Under the pieces are notes generated by a model. That model saw only the letters and a list, made by a program, of their open reading frames with translations, did no database searches and was not told the origin of the DNA. This document shows positions 9,805 to 21,054 of a stretch of DNA of 64,000 nucleotides, in pieces. Position numbers and translations under genes: made by a program. Numbering within the stretch: position 1 is the first letter of the stretch; each line of letters starts with the position of its first letter. Source of the DNA: Pseudogymnoascus destructans (Eukaryota; Ascomycota; Leotiomycetes; Thelebolales; Thelebolaceae); contig NW_020167521.1 in assembly GCF_001641265.1 (NCBI RefSeq), forward strand, positions 2,108,001 to 2,172,000. The letters run 5' to 3'.

Positions 9805-12620
9805 GATTCTTTGGCTGGTTGGCGTTTACACAATGGGGCATGGTGGAGCACTCGCAAAATGACAAGGCGTTTTTGAAGACTCCAGGATGGAATAAACACC
9901 TAAGATAGGAAATGGTAGAGAAGTTCTCCGCTTTTGGGTCTTTTATCTGGTTCCGTTTGTGCCACGAATATCGGATGGCCATGGTTCGGGCCGCATGGCC
10001 AAGGTGTATTAAGCGGCTGGTCGAGAAGGATCCTTTGGGTCGACAACGAGGTCACGCAGTGGAAAGACGTTAGGAAGGGCAGTGCGCGACCGAGCGAGCT
10101 CCATCGGATTGGCTACTATTAGCAACCTGTGGCATATGGTATATCAATGGATGAAGCGTGACTTTGATGTCCTGCAACAGCCTGGGATTTTGTCTCAGAT
10201 TGTTTTTGTTGGATCTAGCCTCTAGTGACCAAACTATGTGCATTGCCGTCGATGAAGTCCAACAGTTGGAGGCAATAACGCATGCATGCACGAGTAAGCG
10301 CTGAAGAATTTGCGTCTAACCCACGTACACCGCTTAATCGTTTACACATAGCCGTTGGAGATGAGCAGGAACTGGAGAAGTATGCCCACTTCGACGTTAT
10401 CCGGATTTGAGGGTCAATTGCCATCCGATGGAAAACCAACAGTCCTGCACGACTCTTGCCCGACGATGCCCTAGACCGCCACATCTCTCTCCACCATGCA
10501 TGACCATGTGTTCCCAGACAAGCATACTTATTTGACCCGGGTCCCGCGGCTGTACACGCGTTAGCCCAGCGGTTCTGTAATGATCATCCTTCTCTGTAAT
10601 CCCACATGAAGGGGCAGGTGGGAGGCCTTGAGGTAGGCGTTGGGGGGGCGGGGAATTGACGCAGTCATGCACAATGCTTGTAGGAGTTGGCATATCCAAC
10701 GTGGTATATCGGATGGGCTAACTCGATAGATTCATTGTTGCAGCTTGCCGCGGCGCTTGCAGGTGTTTTCTGTAGATGTGTACTGTGAAGACTGGTCGCA
10801 CCCGCGCGTCAGAACCTCCATCGACGCAGGAGCGAGTCAATGTGAGGTGGCTTGAGACAAAAGCAAGCCATGGTGTACTGTACTGTATTTCAAATGGGGG
10901 ACCCCGAGGGTCTCGTCTTTCAAATCCCAGCTGTCGGACCCACAAACCCATCATCCAACGTACTGGATACAAAGGAACGACCAGGGCACGTAAGAAAGGC
11001 TATGGATCAGCCCATTGTCGCCAGGGGGGTTTGTTACCACCGGTCGAGCAGGAGAAGGGCAAGAAGCGGGCTCAGCCGCGGGGGCACACTCGGGCAGACT
11101 ATGGTGGTGTGAAGGCGTCAGTTTCTGGGTCGGATTCAGGTCAAAGGAAGGAGAGTCTGGGGGATTTCTGACATACAATTGGTCTGAAGCAGCGCGGGAT
11201 GAGCCTACGCTCGTAGCATACCATGATTGGCATTCATCCGCCACTGAGTATGTACTTTTCCAAGCCGTGTCACTGGATTCTGGGCGTCAGGGAAGGAAGC
11301 ACCGACCGGCACCGACGGTACTGTACTACTACGAGAACAGTACAGTACGAGAAGAATGAACACCGATCTTGGAAGGATTGCAGCATGGTTGCAGCATGTA
11401 ATCCGGTATCGATCCAATTCCTTCATCGAAGGGTTGGGGTGCTGGACGGCGTCGAGGCACGGACAGATGGACGAAAGTGCATATCCACCAATAAATACCA
11501 ATAAATGGGATCTGGCGTCGATATAAGCCAAGGAATGCATTGCCTCTTGCACCGGTGAGAGTATTGAGAGTATTATTGACAATCGCGTGGGTTGTGGCCT
11601 GTAACTAATCCTCTGCCTGCTCAGATTTCGATTCTTTTGTTGTTGTACTGTACATGGCGGGGCCTTATCCATCGACCATAATTATCCATCCACCCATCGA
11701 GCGGCCCCCCTACTGTGCTCTAAGCGCCGACATACCTGCAACCTCATGCGCTGTTGAGCCCCTCTACCTATAGCTTGACGCTTTTATTGGCCGTTTGTTT
11801 TCCCTTATGCGACCTGCCTGGGAGACGCGCATCTGCATCTCTGACTGGTTCCCCTCTCTTAAGGATAGAGCAACTCTTCCCCTGTGCACCCAACTGGAAT
11901 CCACCCTTTGTCTCTACCTCCCTACACGCCAGTGCTTCGCAATTACAGCAGGCCGCCGAGTCATACACTCCAAAACTATGTCCCGCGACTGATTGATTCG
12001 ACGAACCGCGACAAAACAGAGCACAGAGCACAGAGTGATCCGAACTGACTTGAGGCCTGATCAAAGAGCTAGTCTCGCATGCAGGGCAGTGCTCAAGCAC
12101 TTGCGACCCCACAATCAGCCAGGCGCACCAAGCGCAGCAACAGCTGGAGTAGTAGCTCAGCTCTCTTTTGTCTCTGTACGTCGACGACACCACTTCCTCG
12201 AACCGGACAGCGCAGCTGCATTAGATCAAGTGGTCAGCTTTGTCTGCAGTGTAGCATCGTGCATAGATTGCACGAATAGCACCCGGGCGGGCCATCCAGG
12301 GCATTCATATATCGCTTGCCACTCGATACTTTTAAGCTACCAACCTCAACAACTTTTTTTTAACTCCAAAAAGCCTTAGATTTGAGACCCAAAGCAATCA
12401 GCCCCAGTTCCGCCAGGTCGCTCAGTGGCAGCCAGCAGCAACCCTGGAGCCGGCTACCTTTCCCACGGCCCAAGCCAACGCCCCCGCCTCTAGTTCCGAG
12501 GATCACTCCCACTCAACAGGAGGCGGTGTTGGTTTGCAAGGCGCCGCTCCTCAGATATCTATCAGAGATTCCTCGCCCCAAGGTGAATCCCGAGATCAAT
12601 CGACAGACCCATCACCAACA
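9805..12620. other. 2.8-kb gene-free stretch upstream of the 717-aa gene
   Basis: I see no open frame with recognisable domains or plausible splicing on either strand, only short overlapping shadow frames. The distal part (about 11.7-12.6 kb) is pyrimidine-rich with CACA/CAAC runs and probably holds the promoter and long 5' UTR of the downstream gene; the proximal part holds the rpb10 3' end. Confidence 0.5.
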
Positions 12621-15028
12621 ATGGCCCTGGAGTCGCCCTTGATCTCGTCGCCTGCCAACATGATGTCAGCCTTCTCACCATACACCGAATTCTCGTTGTC
12701 TCCAAACTCGCCAGCCATGCCCAACACCCCAAGGTTCCAGTCGCTGTATGTATAAATCATGTCGGCTAGAATATTGGCCCATGCTAACAACGCCACGCAG
12801 GTCTGCTCGGAGCTCTACTGATGCCGCCTCGCTGCATCCGAACTCTAATGGGGGTGGCCGATTCTCTTCCATTGATGCCCCAAGCCCAAGCGATATGGTG
12901 GGACCATCGCCAGTAACGTCGAATGGCACCGAGACAACGGATATAGAAGATGATTCTGTGGAGGAAGAACCGGAGGCAGAACCCGCCCCCACCAACACAA
13001 ATGGACAAGTTAGTAGGGACCTGGACCCTGAATGCGCCAACACTAACAGTACCAGAAACCATTGAATTCGTTAACCACTGTCCTGCCCTCTCACTTCCGC
13101 AATAAACTTGAGGACGAGCCAGCGTCAGTTATTCATGCGCCGCAGGGTTATATGAATTTTGTAGGCCAACTTAGAACCAAACTGAAAGATCCACCCAACT
13201 AACGGGCCGGCCAGGCGAATACAAAGAATGACAACCCCCCACAACAACCACCGAATATTGACCGGTGTACACCCAAGCCTTTCCACCACGAAGGTGGAGC
13301 TCTCACAATCAATTCCTCGCATAGCGGCGATAAGGTAATTGCACTATGATACCATTCACCCAGACATCTGCTAATATTTAACAGACGATCACTCCAAGCC
13401 CGGTATCACCGCCACCAATATCAACCGATGTTGCGCCTACATCCTTTACCCCAGATAATACCACACCAAGAGCTCAAACGAGACAAGAGCTCGACCTGAT
13501 TTCAGAGAGATCTCGATTACGTTCAAGCAGCGCAAGTAGTCTAGAAGGTATGTTTGGAGAGCAAGTCTTTCGGAAATATAACTGACATATATCAGGTATC
13601 CCCGAAGATGCTAGAGAGTCTGATGAAAACGCTGATGACAACCAAGGCTTTTCTGCCCGCAATGACCCTGACTACGATGTGAATGCGTTGAAAACGGCAC
13701 TCCATGAATGCTGGACACTGTGCAACACACTGGCCAGTCTAAGCTCTATACACCGAGAAAGAATATTCAGTTTCTCGGGGACTGGCGACACCCACGAAAA
13801 GGCGTGGAAGTGCTGCTGGAAATTATGCCAGAAGCTGTATGATAACCGTGACGACCATCATGATTTCCAATGCCGACCCACTCTCGACCTGTGCCGAGAG
13901 TTTTGCCAGGCACTATTCGATGTGCGGGAGCGCAACAACGATCTCGCGGACTCGGTCCTGCGAGTCAGTTTTGAATTGAACAACCATCTTTTCAACACTC
14001 ATGATAGGAACCTACCCGAGGCTTTCCGTGAGCGGACGCTAGATTTCTATATCACGTTATGTCATCGTCTGATGAAACAGAGGAGTGACCAAACACAAGA
14101 GACTGATTCTCTGCTCCGCGCGTGCTGGTCTCTGGCTGAGATGCTTTTTAGCCTACGCCAGAACCGTCTTGAAGGCAAGGACGCCGATGAGGAGCTTCTC
14201 GGCTCAGCAGTACAGGCCTGCTGGGAGCTCTGCGATCTCTTCCGCGAAGGCTGGACACAAGTCCGCCCAGAGCGAGGGACGCCCCGACCGAGCCAGACAA
14301 CCTTCACCCAATCCTTCGACCAACTTAATCGCTCTTCCCACTCCACACACTCCCACCAAAATAGCAACAGCAGCATGTCCAGCATGTCTAGCTTGCCGAG
14401 CATCCTCAAGCGCGTCGAGCCGCGGCGCATCGAACCGGAGACCCCCACCACCGAATTCGAAGACACGCCCATCTCACCAGAAGACCACTCCCCATCTATC
14501 CCCAACATCCTCGTCCTCGGCACCGAGAACGGGCGCAGTTCGGCCCGCTGGTCCAGCAATTCCTCCAACCTCTCCGGCTACTCCCAGGGCAGCAACAAGA
14601 CTTCCAGCACAGCCAAGGGCACCACTTCCGAAGATGTAAACCTCACCCGCCTCAAAATCCTCATCCTCAAAGCCGCCATGAATGTCGGTTTCGAGCGCAA
14701 CCAGCCCTCGAACGGCTCCGTCTCTGGGCCCGCAAACGCACTACAGGCCTACGTCAAGGCGCTGCCGACGGGGAGTTTCGGCTGCTTACCTTGGCACGCG
14801 AATTTACTGGCCAGCTACAAGGACCTCATCCTCAGCGACCCCACGTTCCGCAGCGCGGTCACGCTGCCGCCGCAGGGGAAGCGCGCTAATGCCCTTGATG
14901 TCAGTAAGAGCGTTGGCTGGATGATGAAGAGCGGGCAGTATCTCTGGCTGAAGGACTTGTACTGCCTCGTGTTTGGGTTCCAAGTTGATGAGGCCGAGAA
15001 GCGCAAGAATACCGGGATTGTTGTCTAA
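12621..15028 (+). CDS. Conserved-looking fungal protein of unknown function, 717 aa
   Basis: Six exons (12621-12745, 12801-13008, 13056-13160, 13215-13334, 13385-13547, 13596-15028) splice in frame to 717 residues; the introns are 47-55 nt. The N-terminal 240 residues are Ser/Pro/Thr-rich and probably disordered, with an acidic patch near 'TDIEDDSVEEEPEAE'. A helical domain follows (about residues 240-430), rich in Cys and Trp with repeated 'CW.LC' elements, e.g. 'LHECWTLCNTLASLSS', 'AWKCCWKLCQKLYD', 'LLRACWSLAEMLFSL' and 'AVQACWELCDLF', suggesting a helical-repeat fold. After another Ser-rich linker there is a compact C-terminal domain (about 570-715) with 'TGSFGCLPWHANLLASYKDL'. I do not recognise a named function; it may belong to an uncharacterised Pezizomycotina DUF family. 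An in-frame ATG at 12534 would add 29 residues. Confidence 0.8.
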
Positions 15029-15148
15029 GGCTCTGAAATATTCCGAATCGGGATCGAACACCGCAGATTCATAATTCCTTCGAACGGCGAGAGGCATATG
15101 TGTTACCGATACACTGGTTTGGAATGGGTTTGACCATAGTTCCAAATG

Positions 15149-15188
15149 AGGCGGTACCAACCCCTTGCGCAAGGGGTTGGCACCGCCT
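15149..15188. terminator. 40-bp near-perfect palindrome just past the 717-aa gene
   Basis: The 40 bases read as their own reverse complement except for one symmetric A/C mismatch; the centre is TTGCGCAA. It lies 120 bp after the stop codon and would form a strong GC-rich stem in the 3' UTR or mark the transcript end. The function is inferred from position only. Confidence 0.5.
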
Positions 15189-16174
15189 TAGTGCGAAGAA
15201 GAATCGACTACATTAAAGGGCATACACGGCACTCCGTCTCGGGCAGCACATCCCCGAGCAGAGAATGAAACGAACACATCCATCTATCCATCTATCTATT
15301 ACTATTTTTGCGACGATCTTTTCACAGCATCTACTACTATCTACATACATTTATAGTCGTTTCAGCGTTCTCGGCGGTACTGTTGCTTGCTTTGCTGGAT
15401 ACCCCCCCACCCACCTACTTCTCACGAAGTGGGTATGTTTGTTTTCTCCCCACATGGGCGTAAAATCGGCGTCTATAATGGGAGCGGGCGCTACGTTTTT
15501 TTGGGGTTTTTTTTTTGTTATGGTTATGGTTAGGTTGTTTTCTGGTCGGTTTGGTGACTCGGCCCCCCCTGACATGATTCGGGTTTCGACGACAGGGATT
15601 TTTGGGGGCCGATGGGAAGCGAGGGGTCGGAGGTTTGAATGGATTGAGCGAGTAAGTGTAGAGATGCCATGGGGGAAGAGATCTAAAGGGGTTGAAGACT
15701 GTTTGTAGTTCAGAAGCATTGCGGAGAGCCTACATATCTATATCTACCTACACGCACATATATCCCTATTACAAGTTACCATCCGCCCTTCAAGCATAGA
15801 AGTCATCGTCTCATTGTTATGTATCTTTTATTTCCTAAACTAGGAAAAACCCGAAAAAAAAGGGGGAATCCGGAATCGAAATAAGAATCCGTTGAATCCA
15901 TCCTCAGCCTCGCACGCTGTTAACGTACACACACCCACCCGACCCACGGCCTTTTTTTGTTCGAGGAGAAAAGAAAAGGAAAGGGACAATTTCTATTTCG
16001 GGATCTAGAAGTACAACCTTGTTTTTGAGATAGGGAAGAAAACCCTCTCTGTACAATTTCTCGCTGTTTCTCATGCTTCAATTGAACCTGAGTAACCAAC
16101 CAACCAACCAACCAACCAACCAACCAAACCGAACCGAAAATCGAGAATCGGTGAGAGAGATCGAGCGATGGGAG
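15189..16174. other. Tail-to-tail spacer with simple-sequence tracts
   Basis: No gene seen. It is 3'-flanking DNA of two convergent genes, with TCTATC and homopolymer tracts and, at 16093-16127, a tetranucleotide run of about eight AACC/ACCA units. Confidence 0.6.
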
Positions 16175-18031
16175 TTACCACTCGTACTCCCCCGACGCCT
16201 TGTGAAAGACGTAGTCCTTGCCATTAATGGTCAAGACACCGTCCTTCATAACGCACTTCCTACAACAACAGTCAGTAAACCGAACACTGAACACCCAACA
16301 CTGTAGCCGCCCGACAAAGTTACACGGAGAAGGCGGGGTAATGCGTACCACTTATTCTTGACCCGTTGCACCTTGTCATACATGCACAGCATGACCTGCG
16401 GCGTCTCATCATCGCCACTGTCGTCGCTCTTGGGGTCATCCGGATCATCCAGGTCAGAGTTGATGGCGTCCTCGTCGTCATCCTCAGCCTTCAGCACCTT
16501 GTCATCATCATCATCGTCATCGTCACCCCCATCCGTCTGTCCCACATCCACATTCGTCCTCTCGCGTCGGCCACCACTAGACCCCTTATGCTGTTTAAGC
16601 GGCAACATCAATCCACCCCCCTCCATCGCCTTCCCCCTCGCCTCAATCTGTCGGCGGATCAACCCATCCAGCTCAACACGCCCCATGTTGATTTCCGACC
16701 CATCACCACCAACTTGCTTAATAACGCCAAAGTGGCGATGACGGTCCTCATCCTCGTCGTCAGCACCACCATCAGTCTGCGCATGCTGCGCCCCATTGGG
16801 AGCACCCTGCCCCTGTTGCTGTTGCTGCTGAGCCGCAGCTTGCTGTCTGGCTTTCGCCTGCTGTTCCAGCTGCTGCTTCTGGTGCGCTGCTTGCTGCGCT
16901 AGTGCCTGCTGGTATTGCGACGGCGTCATCTGAGGCCGCGGGATTGATGGTGCTTGTGGTCTTTGTTGAGCCTGGTGCATCTGCTGTTGCTGCTGCTGAG
17001 CCTGCTGTTGGGCCTGCTGCGGGCTAGGCTGCTGCGGAGGCTGCCCTTGCTGCTGTTGCGGCTGACCCTGTTGCGGCATCCCCTGAATGGCATTAATACT
17101 CGCCGCAGCCCTCGCCCCATAGCTCGCCTGCAAATTCAGCGCCGCGCGCTGCTGCGCCGTCGTCGCATTCCCCATCCCAGTGTACACGGGCGGCATGCCG
17201 CCACTCTCGAGACCAGGCTCCGCCTTGATGCGCGGACCGGCGTTCATCTGAGGCACCTGGGGCATCTGTGGGAACTGCGGCGCTTGGGCTGGGATCAGCG
17301 GGCCGGGACGGTTCATGAACTGCCCCTGTTGGGGTGGAGCATGCTGCTGCTGTTGCATGGGAGCCGGTGTTGGCTCTTGGGGGTAGGACATGCTGGAGGG
17401 GATATTCGCCATGTTCTGTTGCTGCTGAGCAGGGGGTACCTCTGGCTTCGGGTCCCACGGAAACTGGGCCACGTTCAGCGCCGTCAACTTTTGTTGCCAT
17501 ACCTATTAAATCTCCATTAGCACACATCCTACATCAATCCCCCAAAAGATATTAATTCAAATGCAAAGTATGAGTTTCCGTCAAATGGCTGTGCTGTCGT
17601 GTTCCAGTCATGTGAGGCTGGGCCCAAAAGCGCGCTAGTCCAAGCGAGACCGCATCTCCCTGTGATCATAAAAGCGACCATATACCGCTGGGCCCCCGCT
17701 GATTCTGAATTCCTCGCCTGTGCAGTGGCCAGCGCGCGCAAGCCAGAACAGCAGCCACGACAGCGCAACCCGACGACGACGACCGACTGGCGCGCCGATC
17801 GGGGTTTTCGCATCGCTCGTCGGGAATATTTGATACGAAAGGAAATGATGATGCGATGAAAATAGGTCGCGATGGGGAATAACAGGTACAGCAGAGATGG
17901 AAGGAACTCACCCGACTCAGTTCGTCGAGCACACTCTCGTCAACGCCACCCTCCTCGAAATCGACCCTCGAACTATCAACAACATCGCGGATAATCTGCT
18001 GGTAAACAGCTCCGACCGTCTGGTTCGACAT
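16175..18031 (-). CDS. toa1: TFIIA large subunit (Toa1/GTF2A1)
   Basis: Three exons (18031-17912, 17502-16349, 16259-16175) join to 452 residues. The N-terminal four-helix-bundle domain starts MSNQTVGAVYQQIIRDVV, and the first splice gives 'VLDELSRVWQQKLTALNVAQF', diagnostic of the alpha region. The middle (about residues 55-300) is a non-conserved Gln/Pro/Ala-rich linker with long Q runs. An acidic stretch (Asp/Glu, near 345-400) precedes the C-terminal beta-barrel region, 'VMLCMYDKVQRVKNKW' then 'KCVMKDGVLTINGKDYVF', ending E-Y-E-W. TFIIA large and small subunits stabilise TBP on the TATA box. Intron 1 is unusually long here (409 nt); intron 2 is 89 nt. The last exon codes only 27 residues and is easily lost in ORF-based annotation. 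Confidence 0.95.
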
Positions 18032-18044
18032 CTTGCCGTCTGGA

Positions 18045-18110
18045 TGGGTTCGCTATGAATCTGGGTGAGAGTATAGATGGCGCTATGAATCCTGGGTGAG
18101 AGTATAGATG
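18045..18110. repeat. Tandem duplication (~32 bp unit) upstream of toa1
   Basis: The block from CGCTATGAATC to GTATAGATGG occurs twice in a row (about 18048-18079 and 18080-18110), differing by one C. It lies in the 5' leader or promoter of the TFIIA gene. Confidence 0.7.
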
Positions 18111-18215
18111 GTGATGTCGCAAGAGGTCGTGTGCGTTGCCAACTCCTTGTTCTACCTGCAGGATGGACGGGTGAATATGCAATCCAGTGTCGAGGTGCTC
18201 GATATTCGCCTGAAG

Positions 18216-18608
18216 CTACTCTTCAGAAACCCTCCAACGATGTAAATGCAACCGTCTCGGCCCCTTCACAGTCTCCTCTGGTCCCCAAGCGAACCGTACA
18301 AGGAACCCAGCCGATCTAGCCTCCCTCCTCCACCGCGTGTAGAGATCGTAAGCCGGCGAGCCCTCCCTGTCATTCAAAAGCCCCCGTAATGCCGCGCTGA
18401 AATCACTGGGTTTATGAGTGTTGAGGTGAGCTAGAGGTGTTGTGGTCGTAGGCCCGTTCTGGGATGTTTCTGGAGAGCTTGCTCGGCTGGTGGACTGATT
18501 GATGGGCATCGCTCGCTTACATAACCGGTGAGATACCCTCACTAGTTCGCCGAGCAAATCGTCACGGGAGAACAACGGTTTTACTGTAGATTCAGTTCTA
18601 ACAATCAT
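18216..18608 (-). CDS. Hypothetical protein, 130 aa (uncertain)
   Basis: An ATG-started open frame of 130 residues stands alone between toa1 and cdc20. It opens 'MIVRTESTVKPLFSRDD', has an amphipathic segment 'LLGELVRVSHRLCKRAM', a Ser/Thr/Pro-rich middle and a basic C-terminal part with 'YDLYTRWRREARSAG'. I recognise no domain. No competing frame on the other strand looks better. It could be a small lineage-specific gene or a chance frame; no splice sites clearly extend it. Confidence 0.35.
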   Translation of the reverse strand: MIVRTESTVKPLFSRDDLLGELVRVSHRLCKRAMPINQSTSRASSPETSQNGPTTTTPLAHLNTHKPSDFSAALRGLLNDREGSPAYDLYTRWRREARSAGFLVRFAWGPEETVKGPRRLHLHRWRVSEE

Positions 18609-19224
18609 AAAAAACTATGGTTTGCGTATACATATTATTGTCGTTATGGTTATTGATACATCAATTGACTCTATCCATTGATATTTACATCTCTTCACTG
18701 ATCCATACATGCTGTGGTCCACCCCAACACTCCCCACACCTGCCAGTAGCCGCCCCCGCACTTGACACTGCAGATCTCAGACCTGTATTTACCACCTGAT
18801 GATAACATGAAGAATCGCAAATAAGAACCAAAGATATCATGGTTAAGCCAAGAGATACATTATCACATACCCCTAGCTAATCACAAAACATAGTCTACAA
18901 CACTTCCCCCCTCTCGTGTAAGAAACAGAAAACAAATTTCGAAATCATAAGAACCCTCATCCATCATCGTCCCCAGAACCCCCATCCGTCGTAATATCCA
19001 GATAATAAACATGCTCGCAAAAGACCAGGTGAAGCACTTTCGGCCATGGACAATCAAGTGGGAGAAAAACCGTCATAATCCCCATCAACTCCACGCTCAG
19101 GAAACAAGACCAGACCCCGCTAAAGCCAGACCCAAATCCTATTTGAAATTTTGTGATACTTTACCTGCGCCCCAGGCGTGTAGGGTGCGCATACAGCGAG
19201 CAAGCTCGGTAGATATCAGTTAGT
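18609..19224. other. Spacer downstream of cdc20
   Basis: AT-rich, no gene visible. It includes the 3' UTR of cdc20 (the minus-strand gene ending at 19225) and possibly promoter DNA for the uncertain frame at 18216-18608. Confidence 0.5.
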
Positions 19225-21054
19225 TTAGCGGATGGTCATCTGCTTGACCATCTCGGCCTTGCCAGAGGCGGTGCCGGCGACCGCAGAAGACGCGGCGCCA
19301 GCCTTCTTCTCGAAGACCTTCCAGAACTTGAGGGACTCGTCCGCGGCGGCGGTGGCGAGCATCTGTCCGTCAGGGCTGAGGCAGCTGTGGAGGACGCGAG
19401 TCTCGTGGGCGGGGATCTCGACGTTGCGCACGAGCGTTGGATAGCTCCAGATGCTGAGAGAGTTGTCGGGGAAGCCGCTGGTGCTGACAATCTCGCGGTA
19501 GTGAGGGCTCCAGCGCAGGGAGGTCACCTGGGAGCTGGTGTCAATGCTGTTGACGCGGGCACCAGAGGTGGAGTTCCAGAAATGGATGTGGCGATCGTAG
19601 GATCCGCCACCGGTGGCAAGGAGGTTGGGTTGCCATGGGCACCAGCTGATGGCCTTGACGGCAGCCTTGTGGTTGGTCTTGGTGAACTTGGGGACGGAGA
19701 GGGAGCGAGCGTCCCAGATGGAGACAAGGTTGTCGTTGCCGCCGGTAGCGAGCTGGGCACCGTCGGCACGCCACTCGAGGCCACAGACCTCGGAGGTGTG
19801 GGAGATGAGCTCGGCGGTCTTGTGCTGGGCGATGCGCACATCGTGGTTGAAGACGAGGCCGCTGCGGACACCGGTGGACAGAGTGTGCTTGTTCCATCCC
19901 ATAACACCAACACGGGTATCGTGTCCGTGCATGCTGCGGAGCTTGGTGCCCTCCTCAACGTCCCAGATCTGGACCTCACCCGTGCCGAGTCCAACGCCGA
20001 CGTATGCTCCGTCGCCAGACCATTTGACGCTGCTGACATAGGTGTCCGGGCTAGTCTCAAGAAGAGAGCTGACGGTTCCGGACTCAGCGGACCAGACGTA
20101 GACATTGCGCTCGAGGCCAATGGCAACCTGGTTGTTGGAGCTCCAGTCAAGAAGGTTGAGGTAGTAGTCATCAACGAGTCCAGGGGCATCAAGAACACGC
20201 TCTGGGGCAGTGGCGACACGGCGTCTGAACTGGGCAGTGGTAGAGCTGGCAGGCTTGAGAGGACGGTTGTACTGGGAGCGAAGGTCGATTGGCTTGGACG
20301 ACTCAGGAGGGGCAGGCTTGAAAGCAAGGATGCGGGTGTTTCGCGAGATGCCGCAGGCAGACGCCAACGAGTCTTGGTAGGCAACGGAGTTTGGTGATGG
20401 GCGAGAGTATGTGGTCGCTGACTCCTCATCGGCAAGGTTCAGGCCGTCAAAAGCAGCGGCAACATCGTCATCAGCGCCACGTCCACCGACGTCGAAAGCG
20501 GTAGCAGCGGAAGCAAGGACCGAGGATCCATCGCCATTGCTGGTCTTTGGGCGCTGCTTGTCCGCAGCATCGAGCTTTCCAGAGCCAGCTGTGACAATGC
20601 CGGAGCTAGCAGTTCTGTTTGGGATGAACCTGTCACCGCCGTATGAAATGGTGGTCTTGTTCGACTTCGTTCGAAGCGGCGCCTTCCTCGACTTGGAGCT
20701 GGAAGGGGTCTTGGCACCAGTGCCAACGAGTGTGAAATCCGAGACGCCGAGCTCAAGGGCGCGGCGAGGAGTTGCCACAACGCGAGCAATGTTCGACTTT
20801 GGAGAGTCTCTGTGCGTCCTTGACGAGGACTTGGTGAAATGTGCGGCGAGGTTTCCGCCGTAGGTGGACTTGGATGCGCGGATGCTCTCGTCCTTGGAAG
20901 CGGGACGCTCGGGGGTGAATGGAGACGAGTTGTTGACTGGCTGGGCCATCGCTCGCATGCGAGGAGAGGGGGTAAGTGGCATCCGGCCGCCGGCGGTCCT
21001 CGAGGAGAACATGCCGGCGTGGGACTTGATGGGCGTGCACACGGCGGTTGTCAT
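19225..21054 (-). CDS. cdc20: APC/C activator Cdc20/Slp1 (WD40)
   Basis: A single uninterrupted exon encodes 609 residues. The disordered N-terminal third carries the C-box 'DRFIPNR' near residues 139-145; the Asn form is typical of Cdc20/Slp1, whereas Cdh1/Fzr usually has 'DRFIPSR'. The entry 'LDAPGLVDDYYLNLLDWSS' is the hallmark of the Cdc20/Fizzy propeller, followed by seven WD blades (about 300-575), e.g. 'VQIWDVEEG', 'VSIWDARSL', 'SLKFWKVF'. The protein ends in the Ile-Arg tail that docks to the APC/C. Cdc20 recruits D-box and KEN-box substrates such as securin and cyclin B to the anaphase-promoting complex and is the target of the spindle checkpoint. The absence of introns is notable among intron-rich neighbours. 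The C-box favours Cdc20 over Cdh1. Confidence 0.9.
   Translation of the reverse strand: MTTAVCTPIKSHAGMFSSRTAGGRMPLTPSPRMRAMAQPVNNSSPFTPERPASKDESIRASKSTYGGNLAAHFTKSSSRTHRDSPKSNIARVVATPRRALELGVSDFTLVGTGAKTPSSSKSRKAPLRTKSNKTTISYGGDRFIPNRTASSGIVTAGSGKLDAADKQRPKTSNGDGSSVLASAATAFDVGGRGADDDVAAAFDGLNLADEESATTYSRPSPNSVAYQDSLASACGISRNTRILAFKPAPPESSKPIDLRSQYNRPLKPASSTTAQFRRRVATAPERVLDAPGLVDDYYLNLLDWSSNNQVAIGLERNVYVWSAESGTVSSLLETSPDTYVSSVKWSGDGAYVGVGLGTGEVQIWDVEEGTKLRSMHGHDTRVGVMGWNKHTLSTGVRSGLVFNHDVRIAQHKTAELISHTSEVCGLEWRADGAQLATGGNDNLVSIWDARSLSVPKFTKTNHKAAVKAISWCPWQPNLLATGGGSYDRHIHFWNSTSGARVNSIDTSSQVTSLRWSPHYREIVSTSGFPDNSLSIWSYPTLVRNVEIPAHETRVLHSCLSPDGQMLATAAADESLKFWKVFEKKAGAASSAVAGTASGKAEMVKQMTIR

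Noticed and set aside
12534..12620. Upstream in-frame ATG as start of the 717-aa protein
   Set aside because: Possible, but the added 29 residues are low-complexity; the ATG at 12621 is the more conservative choice. Transcript data would decide.
19387..20435. Long open frames on both strands overlapping cdc20
   Set aside because: Shadows of the WD40 gene; composition follows its codon pattern and no motif is present.
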